Shown here in pieces: positions 24,978 through 30,728 of a stretch of DNA of 50,243 bases. The notes beneath the pieces were generated by a model. It did no database searches. It saw only the letters and a program-made list of their open reading frames with translations, and was not told where the DNA came from. The stretch is from IMG/VR virus record IMGVR_UViG_3300024432_001677, positions 1 through 50,243 of that record. One strand, written 5' to 3'. Numbering within the stretch: position 1 is the stretch's first letter; the number at the start of each line of letters is the position of its first letter. This DNA comes from a virus. The position numbers were made by a program, and so were the translations under genes.

Positions 24978-25044
24978 TAGGAGAAGAACAGTTGAACCTT
25001 AGCATCTCATAATGAGAGCACTCCTGCCTTAGTATCTTCTCCTA
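24978..25044 (-). ncRNA. Dual-guide-like structured RNA unit E4
   Basis: A 67-nt unit 8 bp downstream of tRNA-Leu. The outer stem is TAGGAGAAGA/TCTTCTCCTA (10 bp). The variable strands are AAGGCAGGAG and AAGGTTCAAC. Here the first boundary is ATACT instead of ATGCT and its partner is TGTT instead of TGCT. The two changes restore an A-U for a G-C pair. The inner hairpin is TCTCA/TGAGA. Confidence 0.75.
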
Positions 25045-25052
25045 CACCATAA

Positions 25053-25134
25053 TGGCCCAGGCAGGACTCGAACCTGCATGCCCGAAGGCAGTAGTTTCTA
25101 AGACTACCGTGTCTGCCAGTTCCACCACTGAGCC
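25053..25134 (-). tRNA. tRNA-Leu(TAG)
   Basis: An 82-nt class II tRNA with long variable arm. The acceptor is GGCTCAG/CTGGGCC with A73. Anticodon loop CTTAGAA is closed by GTAGT/ACTAC. The T arm is GCAGG-TTCGAGT-CCTGC. Confidence 0.92.
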
Positions 25135-25145
25135 ATAATATCTTT

Positions 25146-25304
25146 TCAGAGCAGTTCCTCTACTTCCTCTACTACCCAGTCTGGTAAACCTTGCAGTAAT
25201 TGTTTTTGAATCTCTGCCGTCTTTTTATTACAATACTCAAGTGCTGAAACAATGTAAACTATTATAGTCAAACAAAATAGTATGCATCTAATTTCATCAG
25301 TCAT
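25146..25304 (-). CDS. Small membrane protein, 52 aa
   Basis: GAGGGA lies 7 nt before the ATG. Residues 5-21 (IRCILFCLTIIVYIVSALEY) form one transmembrane helix. The C-terminal half is acidic and helical (GLPDWVVEEVEELL). No family is recognised. The tRNA-Leu gene lies 11 bp downstream. Confidence 0.6.
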   Translation of the reverse strand: MTDEIRCILFCLTIIVYIVSALEYCNKKTAEIQKQLLQGLPDWVVEEVEELL

Positions 25305-25347
25305 GAAATTATCCCTCATTAAAGTTCTTTTCTATTGAGCCTTGAAA

Positions 25348-25584
25348 TTATCCCATTGCAGATCTTACGATTCTTTTACTTTTTGGTACTTCACCATGAT
25401 ATCCACAAAAAATTCTTAAATCTGCAGATATTTTTGAATCACCTACAACTAAAAGTCGATGACCTGTGAATGTTCTACCATTACTAAAATGCAAAACAAA
25501 GCCACATTCATCTGATATAATTTTTACAAGTTTTGCATTTAGTAAAGGACTTAGTTCTTCTTTAATGTTTTGTATTGTGTCCAT
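25348..25584 (-). CDS. Hypothetical phage protein, 78 aa
   Basis: The start MDTIQNIKEEL is chosen because AAGGAG lies 6-7 nt upstream. The centre (FVLHFSNGRTFTGHRLLVVGDSK) looks like a small beta-rich fold. No family is recognised. Confidence 0.7.
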   Translation of the reverse strand: MDTIQNIKEELSPLLNAKLVKIISDECGFVLHFSNGRTFTGHRLLVVGDSKISADLRIFCGYHGEVPKSKRIVRSAMG

Positions 25585-25638
25585 TTTATCTCCTTCTTTA
25601 CTCTCTTTTGTCAAAATAATCTCTTCTTAAGTAACCAA

Positions 25639-25776
25639 CTACTTTTTGAGATCACAGTTAATTTTTATGAGGCCAGAAGCTATAGGTGGCATACCGTTTT
25701 TATGGCAAATAAAACCATAATAGCAATTTCTCTTTTCTTGTTTAGTACCTCTGCATTTTTTGCATTTATTACTCAT
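25639..25776 (-). CDS. Small zinc-finger-like protein, 45 aa
   Basis: An AGGAG site precedes the ATG by about 8 nt. The protein begins MSNKCKKCRGTKQEKRNCYY and has another Cys-x-His pair (FICHK) and a later Cys. A CxxC...C...C arrangement could bind one zinc ion. Such tiny zinc proteins are frequent in phages; its role is unknown. Confidence 0.65.
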   Translation of the reverse strand: MSNKCKKCRGTKQEKRNCYYGFICHKNGMPPIASGLIKINCDLKK

Positions 25777-25809
25777 TTCTGATTCTCCTATAATTCATCT
25801 TTCATTTAA

Positions 25810-25882
25810 TAGCGGAGACAAGAATCGAACTTGCCTAAACCTGCTTATGAGGCAGGTGAGTTCACCAGAACTCTACTCCGCA
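25810..25882 (-). tRNA. tRNA-Met(CAT) with 1-72 mismatch
   Basis: A 73-nt cloverleaf. Anticodon loop CTCATAA is closed by CCTGC/GCAGG, with T loop TTCGATT. Positions 2-7 pair with 66-71, but 1-72 is T-T. A weak first pair is a mark of initiator tRNA, yet the GGG/CCC anticodon stem of initiators is absent. An isoleucine (lysidine CAU) identity is also possible. Confidence 0.85.
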
Positions 25883-25883
25883 A

Positions 25884-25954
25884 AGCGGGCGAAAGGAATC
25901 GAACCTTCATTGTCTGGTTGGAAGCCAGACGTAATACCATTATACCACACCCGC
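25884..25954 (-). tRNA. tRNA-Gly(TCC)
   Basis: A 71-nt cloverleaf with acceptor GCGGGTG/CGCCCGC and discriminator T. Anticodon loop CTTCCAA is closed by TCTGG/CCAGA. The T arm is GAAGG-TTCGATT-CCTTT. Confidence 0.92.
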
Positions 25955-25956
25955 AA

Positions 25957-26031
25957 TAGCCCCAAGAGGATTCGAACCTCTGTTTCCGGGATCAAAACCC
26001 GATATCCTAGACCTGGCTGAATGATGGGGCA
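25957..26031 (-). tRNA. tRNA-Gln(TTG) with 1-72 mismatch
   Basis: A 75-nt cloverleaf. Anticodon loop TTTTGAT is closed by TCGGG/CCCGG (one wobble) and the T loop is TTCGAAT. Positions 2-7 pair with 66-71. Position 1-72 is T-T, whereas bacterial tRNA-Gln usually has the weak U1-A72 pair. Confidence 0.87.
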
Positions 26032-26032
26032 A

Positions 26033-26105
26033 TAGCCCTGCCGGGACTTGAATCCGAATCTTTGGCTTGAAGGGCCAATATCCTGACCAATTAGACGACA
26101 GGGCC
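26033..26105 (-). tRNA. tRNA-Glu(TTC), with unusual C33 and A53
   Basis: A 73-nt cloverleaf. The acceptor is GGCCCTG/CAGGGCT and the anticodon stem TTGGC/GCCAA closes loop CCTTCAA. This gives anticodon TTC but C, not T, at position 33. The T arm shows A53 opposite C61 in place of the near-universal G-C. It may be decaying or specialised. Confidence 0.75.
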
Positions 26106-26113
26106 ATGTTTCA

Positions 26114-26293
26114 CTAATCTTTATAATCATTGCGCCTTTCAAAGCCATGAACCTTTAACAGGGTTGCTAAATCAGAACAATCTGGTAAAGTAATCTTAGC
26201 AACATACTGACCCTGTTTTTCAGTTTTTGATGTATTTACTGCTACTTGTTTTCCTTCAACTCTTTGTAACAAAAGACTTAGCTTGTTCTCCAT
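26114..26293 (-). CDS. Hypothetical protein, 59 aa
   Basis: I place the start at MENKLSLLLQRVEG, 38 bp inside the end of the preceding gene, with AGAGG upstream. The frame is a small alpha/beta protein (VAKITLPDCSDLATLLKVHGFERR). It runs almost to the tRNA-Glu gene. No family is recognised. Confidence 0.5.
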   Translation of the reverse strand: MENKLSLLLQRVEGKQVAVNTSKTEKQGQYVAKITLPDCSDLATLLKVHGFERRNDYKD

Positions 26294-26450
26294 GCCTCTT
26301 TTCTGCAAGAGTTTTAGCTTCCCAAAATTTGGGTACATCAATATCCGCAAGACGCAACCTTGTATTTAAATGAATGCCAAAACCTAAATCCAAGTTAACA
26401 TCAAGGGTACTTCCATCAATGACTTTTACAACCTTTGCTAGGTAATACAT
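26256..26450 (-). CDS. Thermonuclease-like (SNase fold) fragment, 64 aa
   Basis: The start MYYLAKVVKVIDG has GAGGAG 8-9 nt upstream. YLAKVVKVIDGSTLDVNLDLGFGIHLNTRLRLADIDVP matches the OB-fold N-terminal half of staphylococcal nuclease-like proteins, including the DGDT and R...D metal-site regions in altered form. Usual members are about 130-150 residues, so the C-terminal half is lost. It is probably non-catalytic or a remnant. Confidence 0.65.
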   Translation of the reverse strand: MYYLAKVVKVIDGSTLDVNLDLGFGIHLNTRLRLADIDVPKFWEAKTLAEKRHGEQAKSFVTKS

Positions 26451-26474
26451 TGAAAATCTCCTCACAAAATTAAA

Positions 26475-26547
26475 TAAGCCTGACAGGACTCGAACCTGTG
26501 ACTAACAAATTAGAATTTGTTACTCTATCCACCTTGGATACAGGCTA
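26475..26547 (-). tRNA. tRNA-Arg(TCT)-like, aberrant D arm and anticodon loop
   Basis: The acceptor pairs at 2-7 but has T-T at 1-72; the T arm ACAGG-TTCGAGT-CCTGT is normal. The anticodon region AACAAATT-CT-AATTTGTT is a perfect even-spaced palindrome. The loop is therefore 6 or 8 nt, not 7. By alignment to bacterial tRNA-Arg the anticodon is TCT; CTA (amber) is the other reading. The D arm is replaced by the hairpin TATCCA-AGG-TGGATA. It may be a pseudo-tRNA. Confidence 0.55.
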
Positions 26548-26620
26548 TAGGCCTGACAGGGTTCGAACCTGCGACCTACCGGTTAAAAGCCGGTTGCTCT
26601 CCCAACTGAGCTACAGACCT
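26548..26620 (-). tRNA. tRNA-Lys(TTT)
   Basis: A 73-nt cloverleaf with acceptor AGGTCTG/CAGGCCT and A73. The D arm is GCTC...GAGC. Anticodon loop CTTTTAA is closed by ACCGG/CCGGT. The T loop is TTCGAAC. Confidence 0.93.
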
Positions 26621-26634
26621 TTTGGTGCAACTAA

Positions 26635-26707
26635 TTGACCCGGGAGGACTTGAACCTCCAACCTAGCGGTTATCATCCGCTTGCTCCACCAGTTGAGCTA
26701 CGGGTCA
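26635..26707 (-). tRNA. tRNA-Ile(GAT)
   Basis: A 73-nt cloverleaf with acceptor TGACCCG/CGGGTCA and A73. The D arm is GCTC...GAGC. Anticodon loop ATGATAA is closed by AGCGG/CCGCT. The T arm is GGAGG-TTCAAGT-CCTCC. Confidence 0.93.
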
Positions 26708-26857
26708 CGTTAACAAAAAGAAATAGTGAAGTGCTATCCCATAGCCTATTATCTCTACAACTTGGAAAGTTATTTTGATGAGATCCTTTTCTAAACTTCC
26801 TGTTCCTTTGATTATTATTTCAAATAGAGTCATTCTATTCAGGCCAAAAAGCCCCAT
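26705..26857 (-). CDS. Possible small membrane protein, 50 aa
   Basis: The frame MGLFGLNRMTLFEIIIKG...ITFQVVEIIGYGIALHYFFLLT has one C-terminal hydrophobic helix. Its stop overlaps the tRNA-Ile 5' end by 3 nt. The ribosome site is poor, and a 15-codon frame with better AAGGGG context overlaps it, so it is uncertain. Confidence 0.4.
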   Translation of the reverse strand: MGLFGLNRMTLFEIIIKGTGSLEKDLIKITFQVVEIIGYGIALHYFFLLT

Positions 26858-26884
26858 CTTCTTTTGTAATTGTAAATTTCATTC

Positions 26885-26983
26885 CTAGTTCCCCTTCTTT
26901 TTAAACCTACTAACAGACTCTCGGCGACGTTTTTGTCTTGCACGTTTTCTATCTTTCTGGTTTCCTTGCATTGGTTTACCCAT
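26885..26983 (-). CDS. Small highly basic protein, 32 aa
   Basis: It is preceded by CAAGAGGTAATAAA, a very good phage-type ribosome site. The protein begins MGKPMQGNQKDRKRARQKRR and is about half Lys/Arg. It may bind nucleic acid. A longer overlapping frame on the same strand lacks such a site and is less likely. Confidence 0.6.
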   Translation of the reverse strand: MGKPMQGNQKDRKRARQKRRRESVSRFKKKGN

Positions 26984-27181
26984 TTTATTACCTCTTGAAT
27001 ATCTTCTTTATCATACTTATTGGACAATCAATACTCATTGCCATTATCTATACTAAACTTAGAACAAACCAGTCAGCCCGATTAGAAAAGCCGAGCCAAA
27101 GACTAAACGGAACTGTTATTATTGTTAATAGGTTAATTGATGTTATTCTCATCTTTGTCATCCTTTCAATATCAGAATAAT

Positions 27182-27240
27182 TATTGTTCCTTATATATAA
27201 AGTATAAGGTATTTTTGGAGGAATACAAATGAAAAATTGG
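27182..27240 (-). promoter_or_regulatory. Class I phage promoter P1
   Basis: On the minus strand TTGTAT (27223-27228) is followed after 16 bp by TATACT (27201-27206) and then TATATAAGGAACAAT. It is nearly the same over about 50 bp as P2-P5. It would drive the small genes and tRNA island below 27 kb. Confidence 0.7.
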
Positions 27241-27261
27241 AAATAACCAAAAAATTTATAC

Positions 27262-27471
27262 TTAAACTATACGATATTTTTCAACAACAATACCTTTTGA
27301 ATTAACTATATCTACTTGGTCAGCCCCAGTTGGTTTTATTCTATCACCATATTTATCAGATACCTTTTGTTTTGCTTCTGCAAGAGTATCAGCTTCACCA
27401 ATTAGAATTGTTTCGTTATCAAAAGTATCCCAATGGTATATTCCAAACTCTTTCGTATGTGTTATAGCCAT
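27262..27471 (-). CDS. Hypothetical phage protein, 69 aa
   Basis: The start MAITHTKEFGIYHWDTF is chosen for its GGAGAT site. The protein (ILIGEADTLAEAKQKVSDKYGDRI, VDIVNSKGIVVEKYRIV) looks like a small alpha/beta fold of the kind seen in phage housekeeping proteins. No function is known. Confidence 0.75.
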   Translation of the reverse strand: MAITHTKEFGIYHWDTFDNETILIGEADTLAEAKQKVSDKYGDRIKPTGADQVDIVNSKGIVVEKYRIV

Positions 27472-27557
27472 AATTTTATCTCCAAGTATCTGTAAATATA
27501 TCATACCCATCCATTTTTTATAGTATGATAGTTTCAAAGTAACCATATTGATTCATC

Positions 27558-27626
27558 TATACCCCTAACACTTCCAGAAGGCTACCTAACACCGCCTACT
27601 ATGTATGTTCTGGTTAGATTAGTATA
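27558..27626. other. Three-part imperfect stem in spacer
   Basis: TATAC pairs with GTATA, CTAAC with GTTAG and CAGAA with TTCTG, nested in order around a 28-nt loop. The spacer lies between tRNA-Asn and the 27471 start. It could be an RNA leader or processing structure of the downstream gene. It does not share the E1-E4 motifs. Confidence 0.4.
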
Positions 27627-27635
27627 AAATCCTTA

Positions 27636-27706
27636 ATCCTCGAGTAGGAGTCGAACCTACAACCAAGTGGTTAACAGCCACTCGCTTTACGTTGAGCTAT
27701 CGAGGA
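27636..27706 (-). tRNA. tRNA-Asn(GTT)
   Basis: A 71-nt cloverleaf with acceptor TCCTCGA/TCGAGGA. Anticodon loop CTGTTAA is closed by AGTGG/CCACT and the T arm is GTAGG-TTCGACT-CCTAC. The D stem has only three good pairs and the discriminator is T rather than the usual G of tRNA-Asn. Confidence 0.85.
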
Positions 27707-27711
27707 AAAAT

Positions 27712-27762
27712 TAGTTGGGAGCTTCATCGAATTGGTGATAAGACGTTCTCCACTCCCAACTA
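27712..27762 (-). terminator. Hairpin with T-run between DUF932 gene and tRNA-Asn
   Basis: TAGTTGGGAG pairs perfectly with CTCCCAACTA over 10 bp, and on the minus strand ATTTTT follows. The 31-nt loop holds a small stem, CTTATC/GATGAAG. It may terminate the DUF932 transcript or mark a tRNA processing site. The 54 bp between it and the DUF932 stop hold no gene. Confidence 0.5.
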
Positions 27763-27816
27763 GTACATCTGGTAAGGCCTCCGTGCCCATTATCCTTCCT
27801 TATCGCTATTGGGGGT

Positions 27817-28854
27817 CTAGTTCATTTGTTTGTGGCATACCGGACAAAGTTCTGAATGATGAGCCAGATGTGCCGCTACGCGATCCAAAATGCCCTTTGA
27901 ATTTGGATGCTCTTCAAAAACGTTGCTGTGAGTATCCACCTTCGTCAATATATTGTATATGTCAAATAAATTCTCAGCTCCGTCATCAATTAAAGTGCTC
28001 CGAACTTCTTTTTGCAACCTTCTTGGAACTGACGACTGTTCGAGAACTGAATCCAAAACTTGAGATGTTTTGTTGTCAACCTTAATGTTGCACAGTTGCT
28101 TAACTTTGTCCATCTCTGTACTAAAGAGCTTCCTGGATTCAAGTATTGTCCTCTGAAGCCATATACCTATATCCTCTTTTGAATTTCTTCGCTTCCACGA
28201 CCCAAGCTGATGCTCAGTTGTGGCACCATTTGAACACCATTGACGGAATAAGTAGGGCGATACTCTCGTTGATGTTTCACCTGAAAGACTATGTTCTACT
28301 CGAATTCCTGAGTTGAATATATCAGGCTTATCTATATTGCTTTTCTCTATCACCACTTCTTCTGGTGTCAAAGCACTGAACTGAAACGATGCCGGGCCTG
28401 GCCATGCTTTATGATAACCAGCTATTGACTTGCCGAGCACACTCTCTACTGCATCGACAACGGCTGATATCTTTACATGTTTGAAATTAGCCTTTGGTAT
28501 TGCCGCGATGGCGTTGTTCTCTATGGTAAGAAGTCTGAGTATGTTTCCGGCCAACTCAGTTTCGTACCAATAATTAAGATGGGGTACGACGAGTCTGCTA
28601 ACTCGCTCTATTGGAATCTTCTTCAGATAAGCTCTTGGGAAACCGACATGTGCCAACAAAGTATCTAAGGCAGCAGGACTTAATGTAGTCTCACCTTTCT
28701 TATGCTGTATTGACGCATTACCCTCATCATCAAAAGAAAATCCAACTCCGTCACCCAATTCTATTTCCAACGGCTCCGCCACTTCGTAATCATTTACTTT
28801 TTGTAATAACTCTTCCCTTGTAATGACACCTTTTAGTTCTGAAACTGTACTCAT
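27817..28854 (-). CDS. DUF932 phage protein
   Basis: The 345-residue protein has the DUF932 pattern. ALDTLLAHVGFPRAYLKKIP lies in the N-terminal third. SPYLFRQWCSNGATTEHQLG is the conserved ....CSNG block. A helical region with SVPRRLQKEVR comes next, and the end is CPVCHKQMN, a possible zinc knuckle. DUF932 is frequent in phages and plasmids, function unproven. It has its own TGTATAAT promoter and a GGAGG ribosome site. Confidence 0.85.
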   Translation of the reverse strand: MSTVSELKGVITREELLQKVNDYEVAEPLEIELGDGVGFSFDDEGNASIQHKKGETTLSPAALDTLLAHVGFPRAYLKKIPIERVSRLVVPHLNYWYETELAGNILRLLTIENNAIAAIPKANFKHVKISAVVDAVESVLGKSIAGYHKAWPGPASFQFSALTPEEVVIEKSNIDKPDIFNSGIRVEHSLSGETSTRVSPYLFRQWCSNGATTEHQLGSWKRRNSKEDIGIWLQRTILESRKLFSTEMDKVKQLCNIKVDNKTSQVLDSVLEQSSVPRRLQKEVRSTLIDDGAENLFDIYNILTKVDTHSNVFEEHPNSKGILDRVAAHLAHHSELCPVCHKQMN

Positions 28855-28895
28855 TTTGTTTCCTCCAATAAAATTATGTTTGATTTTTACTTCTG

Positions 28896-28915
28896 TCTAT
28901 GTAATTATACATTTA
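28896..28915 (-). promoter_or_regulatory. Class II promoter (extended -10)
   Basis: On the minus strand AATGTATAATTACATAGA places TATAAT at 28904-28909 with a TG extension. It is 50 bp upstream of the DUF932 start and matches the elements at 34327 and 35389. Confidence 0.6.
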
Positions 28916-28986
28916 ACATGATTGAACTCTGGATAAAAAATTAAAAATTTTCAGCAGTACATACATGTTTCATTTTAGCTCTTCTT

Positions 28987-29244
28987 CTAATCCTTGTAAT
29001 ATCGGATATCTACAATATCCCTCTTCGAAATGCTTTCCTGCTTGATCGTGAAATCTTTACCAGGAGAATGTGCAGAGTTCAAATTTTTGTTTTTCGAGCT
29101 TCTTTTGGGATACTGAACTACAAGTATCGTTGGTAGATCATCACCAACAGCAACTCGGTCAAAAACAGCATTGTTGGTTTTGATCATTGCAAATTCATGA
29201 CCTGCTTTTTTCATTCTCATTTCCCATTTTTCCACCATTCTCAT
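28987..29244 (-). CDS. Hypothetical phage protein, 85 aa
   Basis: The ATG at 29244 follows AGGAG by 8 nt and lies inside the tail of the preceding gene. The sequence (AMIKTNNAVFDRVAVGDDLPTILVVQYP) suggests a short beta-rich protein. No family is recognised. Confidence 0.7.
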   Translation of the reverse strand: MRMVEKWEMRMKKAGHEFAMIKTNNAVFDRVAVGDDLPTILVVQYPKRSSKNKNLNSAHSPGKDFTIKQESISKRDIVDIRYYKD

Positions 29245-29527
29245 TTTTATATCTCCTAAATTTTTTACCGTTTCTCTTAGGCCACAAACAAGCTTTCAGA
29301 GCTTTGTATACTAAATGATAAGGACTTAAAGTTCTTCTATGGTGCTCAACTCTACCTAGCTTCCATACTCCTTTTCTATAGGCGTACTTATCACTATGCA
29401 ATAATACTGTGTCATAGTTTCCGAATTCAGGATTACCCGTACCATCATTGACTATTTTGCAAACACCTATGGTACGAGCAAGTTCTTTACTACCAAAAGG
29501 CCATATTTCTATCCGAACGACTATCAT
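29195..29527 (-). CDS. Hypothetical phage protein, 110 aa
   Basis: The protein begins MIVVRIEIWPFGSKELARTIGVCKIVNDGTG, a beta-strand-like pattern with GNPEFGNYDTVLL. The C-terminal 40 residues are basic and partly overlap the next gene. It overlaps its upstream neighbour by a single base. Function unknown. Confidence 0.75.
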   Translation of the reverse strand: MIVVRIEIWPFGSKELARTIGVCKIVNDGTGNPEFGNYDTVLLHSDKYAYRKGVWKLGRVEHHRRTLSPYHLVYKALKACLWPKRNGKKFRRYKNENGGKMGNENEKSRS

Positions 29528-29808
29528 TACTTTCTTCTCTGTATCTCCAACATTGCTTTGTGTAATGGGCAGTGTTTACAAAGTTCAGGTGTTCTATCTG
29601 CTCCTATTGCAATTAAATGGAAGCAATGCTTCTTAATAGAAAAATGTTTTGGATAATCTCTTTGATCTTTTTCTATCAAAGATGCTATGTAATAACTTAT
29701 GTCATCTTCATACAGGATTCTAATACGTTTGAACCTATGGGCAGGTGACTGATTTTCACCTCTATAAGGTCTTGTATAAGCTGCGTAAATTGAACTTTTA
29801 TCCAACAT
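29527..29808 (-). CDS. Hypothetical protein with C-terminal CxxC motif, 93 aa
   Basis: The C-terminus ADRTPELCKHCPLHKAMLEIQ has a CxxC that may bind metal with nearby His residues. No known family. It lies 3 bp after the metalloprotein gene. Confidence 0.7.
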   Translation of the reverse strand: MLDKSSIYAAYTRPYRGENQSPAHRFKRIRILYEDDISYYIASLIEKDQRDYPKHFSIKKHCFHLIAIGADRTPELCKHCPLHKAMLEIQRRK

Positions 29809-29811
29809 TTT

Positions 29812-30402
29812 TCACACCTCCACTTTCTGTTTTAGTACTCTGTCAATAAATCCTTGTCTCAACTTCTCTCTTGTTTCTTCTGAAAGTTGCCGCTTAGGCA
29901 AATATTTTACTCTACCTTTCTTGAATGCCCCTTTAAGAATTTTAGCAGCTTCCCTTCCGATTACATGCTCAACAAGTTCCAAAAATGTTCGGGCAAAAAA
30001 TCTTCCGTGATGACTTCCAGCACCCAACTTCTTGGCTATATGGGCAACTTCGTGTAGAATTATCATCATCCTTCGGCTGTCTTTTGAAAATCGAATAATC
30101 CCAGAACAAATTTGAGCAGATGCTCCACCGCAGCCTTTTTTATCTTTTACTTTAATAGAATGCTGACCAAAACGCTTTCTAAACCAAACTGATGCTACAA
30201 GCTTATCGACAAACTTTTGAATTTCTTCTAATGAGAAGAGTCTCCCAATCTCTTTCCCTATTACAGTTTCCATTCTTACTTCTGCATGCACCTCAGCATC
30301 ATAAAGTTTCTGCCTCTGTGAATCATTCTCACAGTATTGGTCAGGGTTATTTTTCCACCTCTCCGGCGGAAGTTTATACCAAGCTATGGCTTTTTGATTC
30401 AT
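29812..30402 (-). CDS. SprT-like zinc metalloprotein
   Basis: I prefer the second ATG at 30402, 7 nt after GGAG. The 196-residue protein has GGASAQICSGIIRFSKDSRRMMIILHEVAHIAKKLGAGSHHGRFFARTFLELVEHVIG. It carries an HExxH zinc site (HEVAH) and a distal HHGRFF. It resembles SprT-like and actinobacterial putative metallohydrolases. A protease role is likely but the substrate is unknown. Confidence 0.8.
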   Translation of the reverse strand: MNQKAIAWYKLPPERWKNNPDQYCENDSQRQKLYDAEVHAEVRMETVIGKEIGRLFSLEEIQKFVDKLVASVWFRKRFGQHSIKVKDKKGCGGASAQICSGIIRFSKDSRRMMIILHEVAHIAKKLGAGSHHGRFFARTFLELVEHVIGREAAKILKGAFKKGRVKYLPKRQLSEETREKLRQGFIDRVLKQKVEV

Positions 30403-30644
30403 AAACATTCTCCATCTAATGCTTGCTCATCTTGAACATGTGCTATAACAAGCTCCTTGTGTTTCTCGATTATCTCTTCTGAGATGCCTTCTTGCAACAT
30501 TTCATCTTCAAACTTCGCAAGATCAACCCGAGATTTGTAGCACGCTACGGGTTCATCTAGTCCTTCAAACCAGATGTTATAAAACCCTCCATGATAATGC
30601 TTTTCTCCGAAATCATCAATCATTCTTATTCTTCGTATTGCCAT
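30399..30644 (-). CDS. Hypothetical phage protein, 81 aa
   Basis: A TTAGGAG site and promoter P2 lie directly upstream. The N-terminus (MAIRRIRMIDDFGEKHYHGGFYNIWFEG) looks beta-rich, followed by an acidic helix. It overlaps the metalloprotein gene by 4 bp if that starts at 30402. Function unknown. Confidence 0.75.
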   Translation of the reverse strand: MAIRRIRMIDDFGEKHYHGGFYNIWFEGLDEPVACYKSRVDLAKFEDEMLQEGISEEIIEKHKELVIAHVQDEQALDGECL

Positions 30645-30659
30645 TTTTAGGTCTCCTAA

Positions 30660-30720
30660 TATTGTTCCTTATATATAAAATATAATATATTTTGAGGGAA
30701 ATACAAATGAAAAATCAAGA
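30660..30720 (-). promoter_or_regulatory. Class I phage promoter P2
   Basis: On the minus strand TTGTAT (30701-30706), 16 bp, then TATATT (30679-30684), and TATATATAAGGAACAAT. It drives the 30644 gene. The upstream TTTTTCATT block is also conserved in P1, P3 and P5. Confidence 0.75.
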
Positions 30721-30728
30721 TTTTCCAG

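Noticed and set aside
23618-25044. CRISPR array or simple palindromic (REP/MITE) repeats
   Set aside because: The units are not regularly spaced and their stems differ in sequence. What is conserved is the pairing pattern and short loop-boundary motifs, so a structured RNA fits better than CRISPR or a copied palindrome.
25873-26148. Minus-strand frame of 91 codons across tRNA genes
   Set aside because: It runs through the tRNA-Gly, tRNA-Gln and tRNA-Glu genes, and the sequence is explained by cloverleaf structure.
26839-27027. A 62-codon minus-strand frame starting with TTG
   Set aside because: It has no ribosome site. The overlapping 32-codon frame at 26885-26983 has an excellent one.
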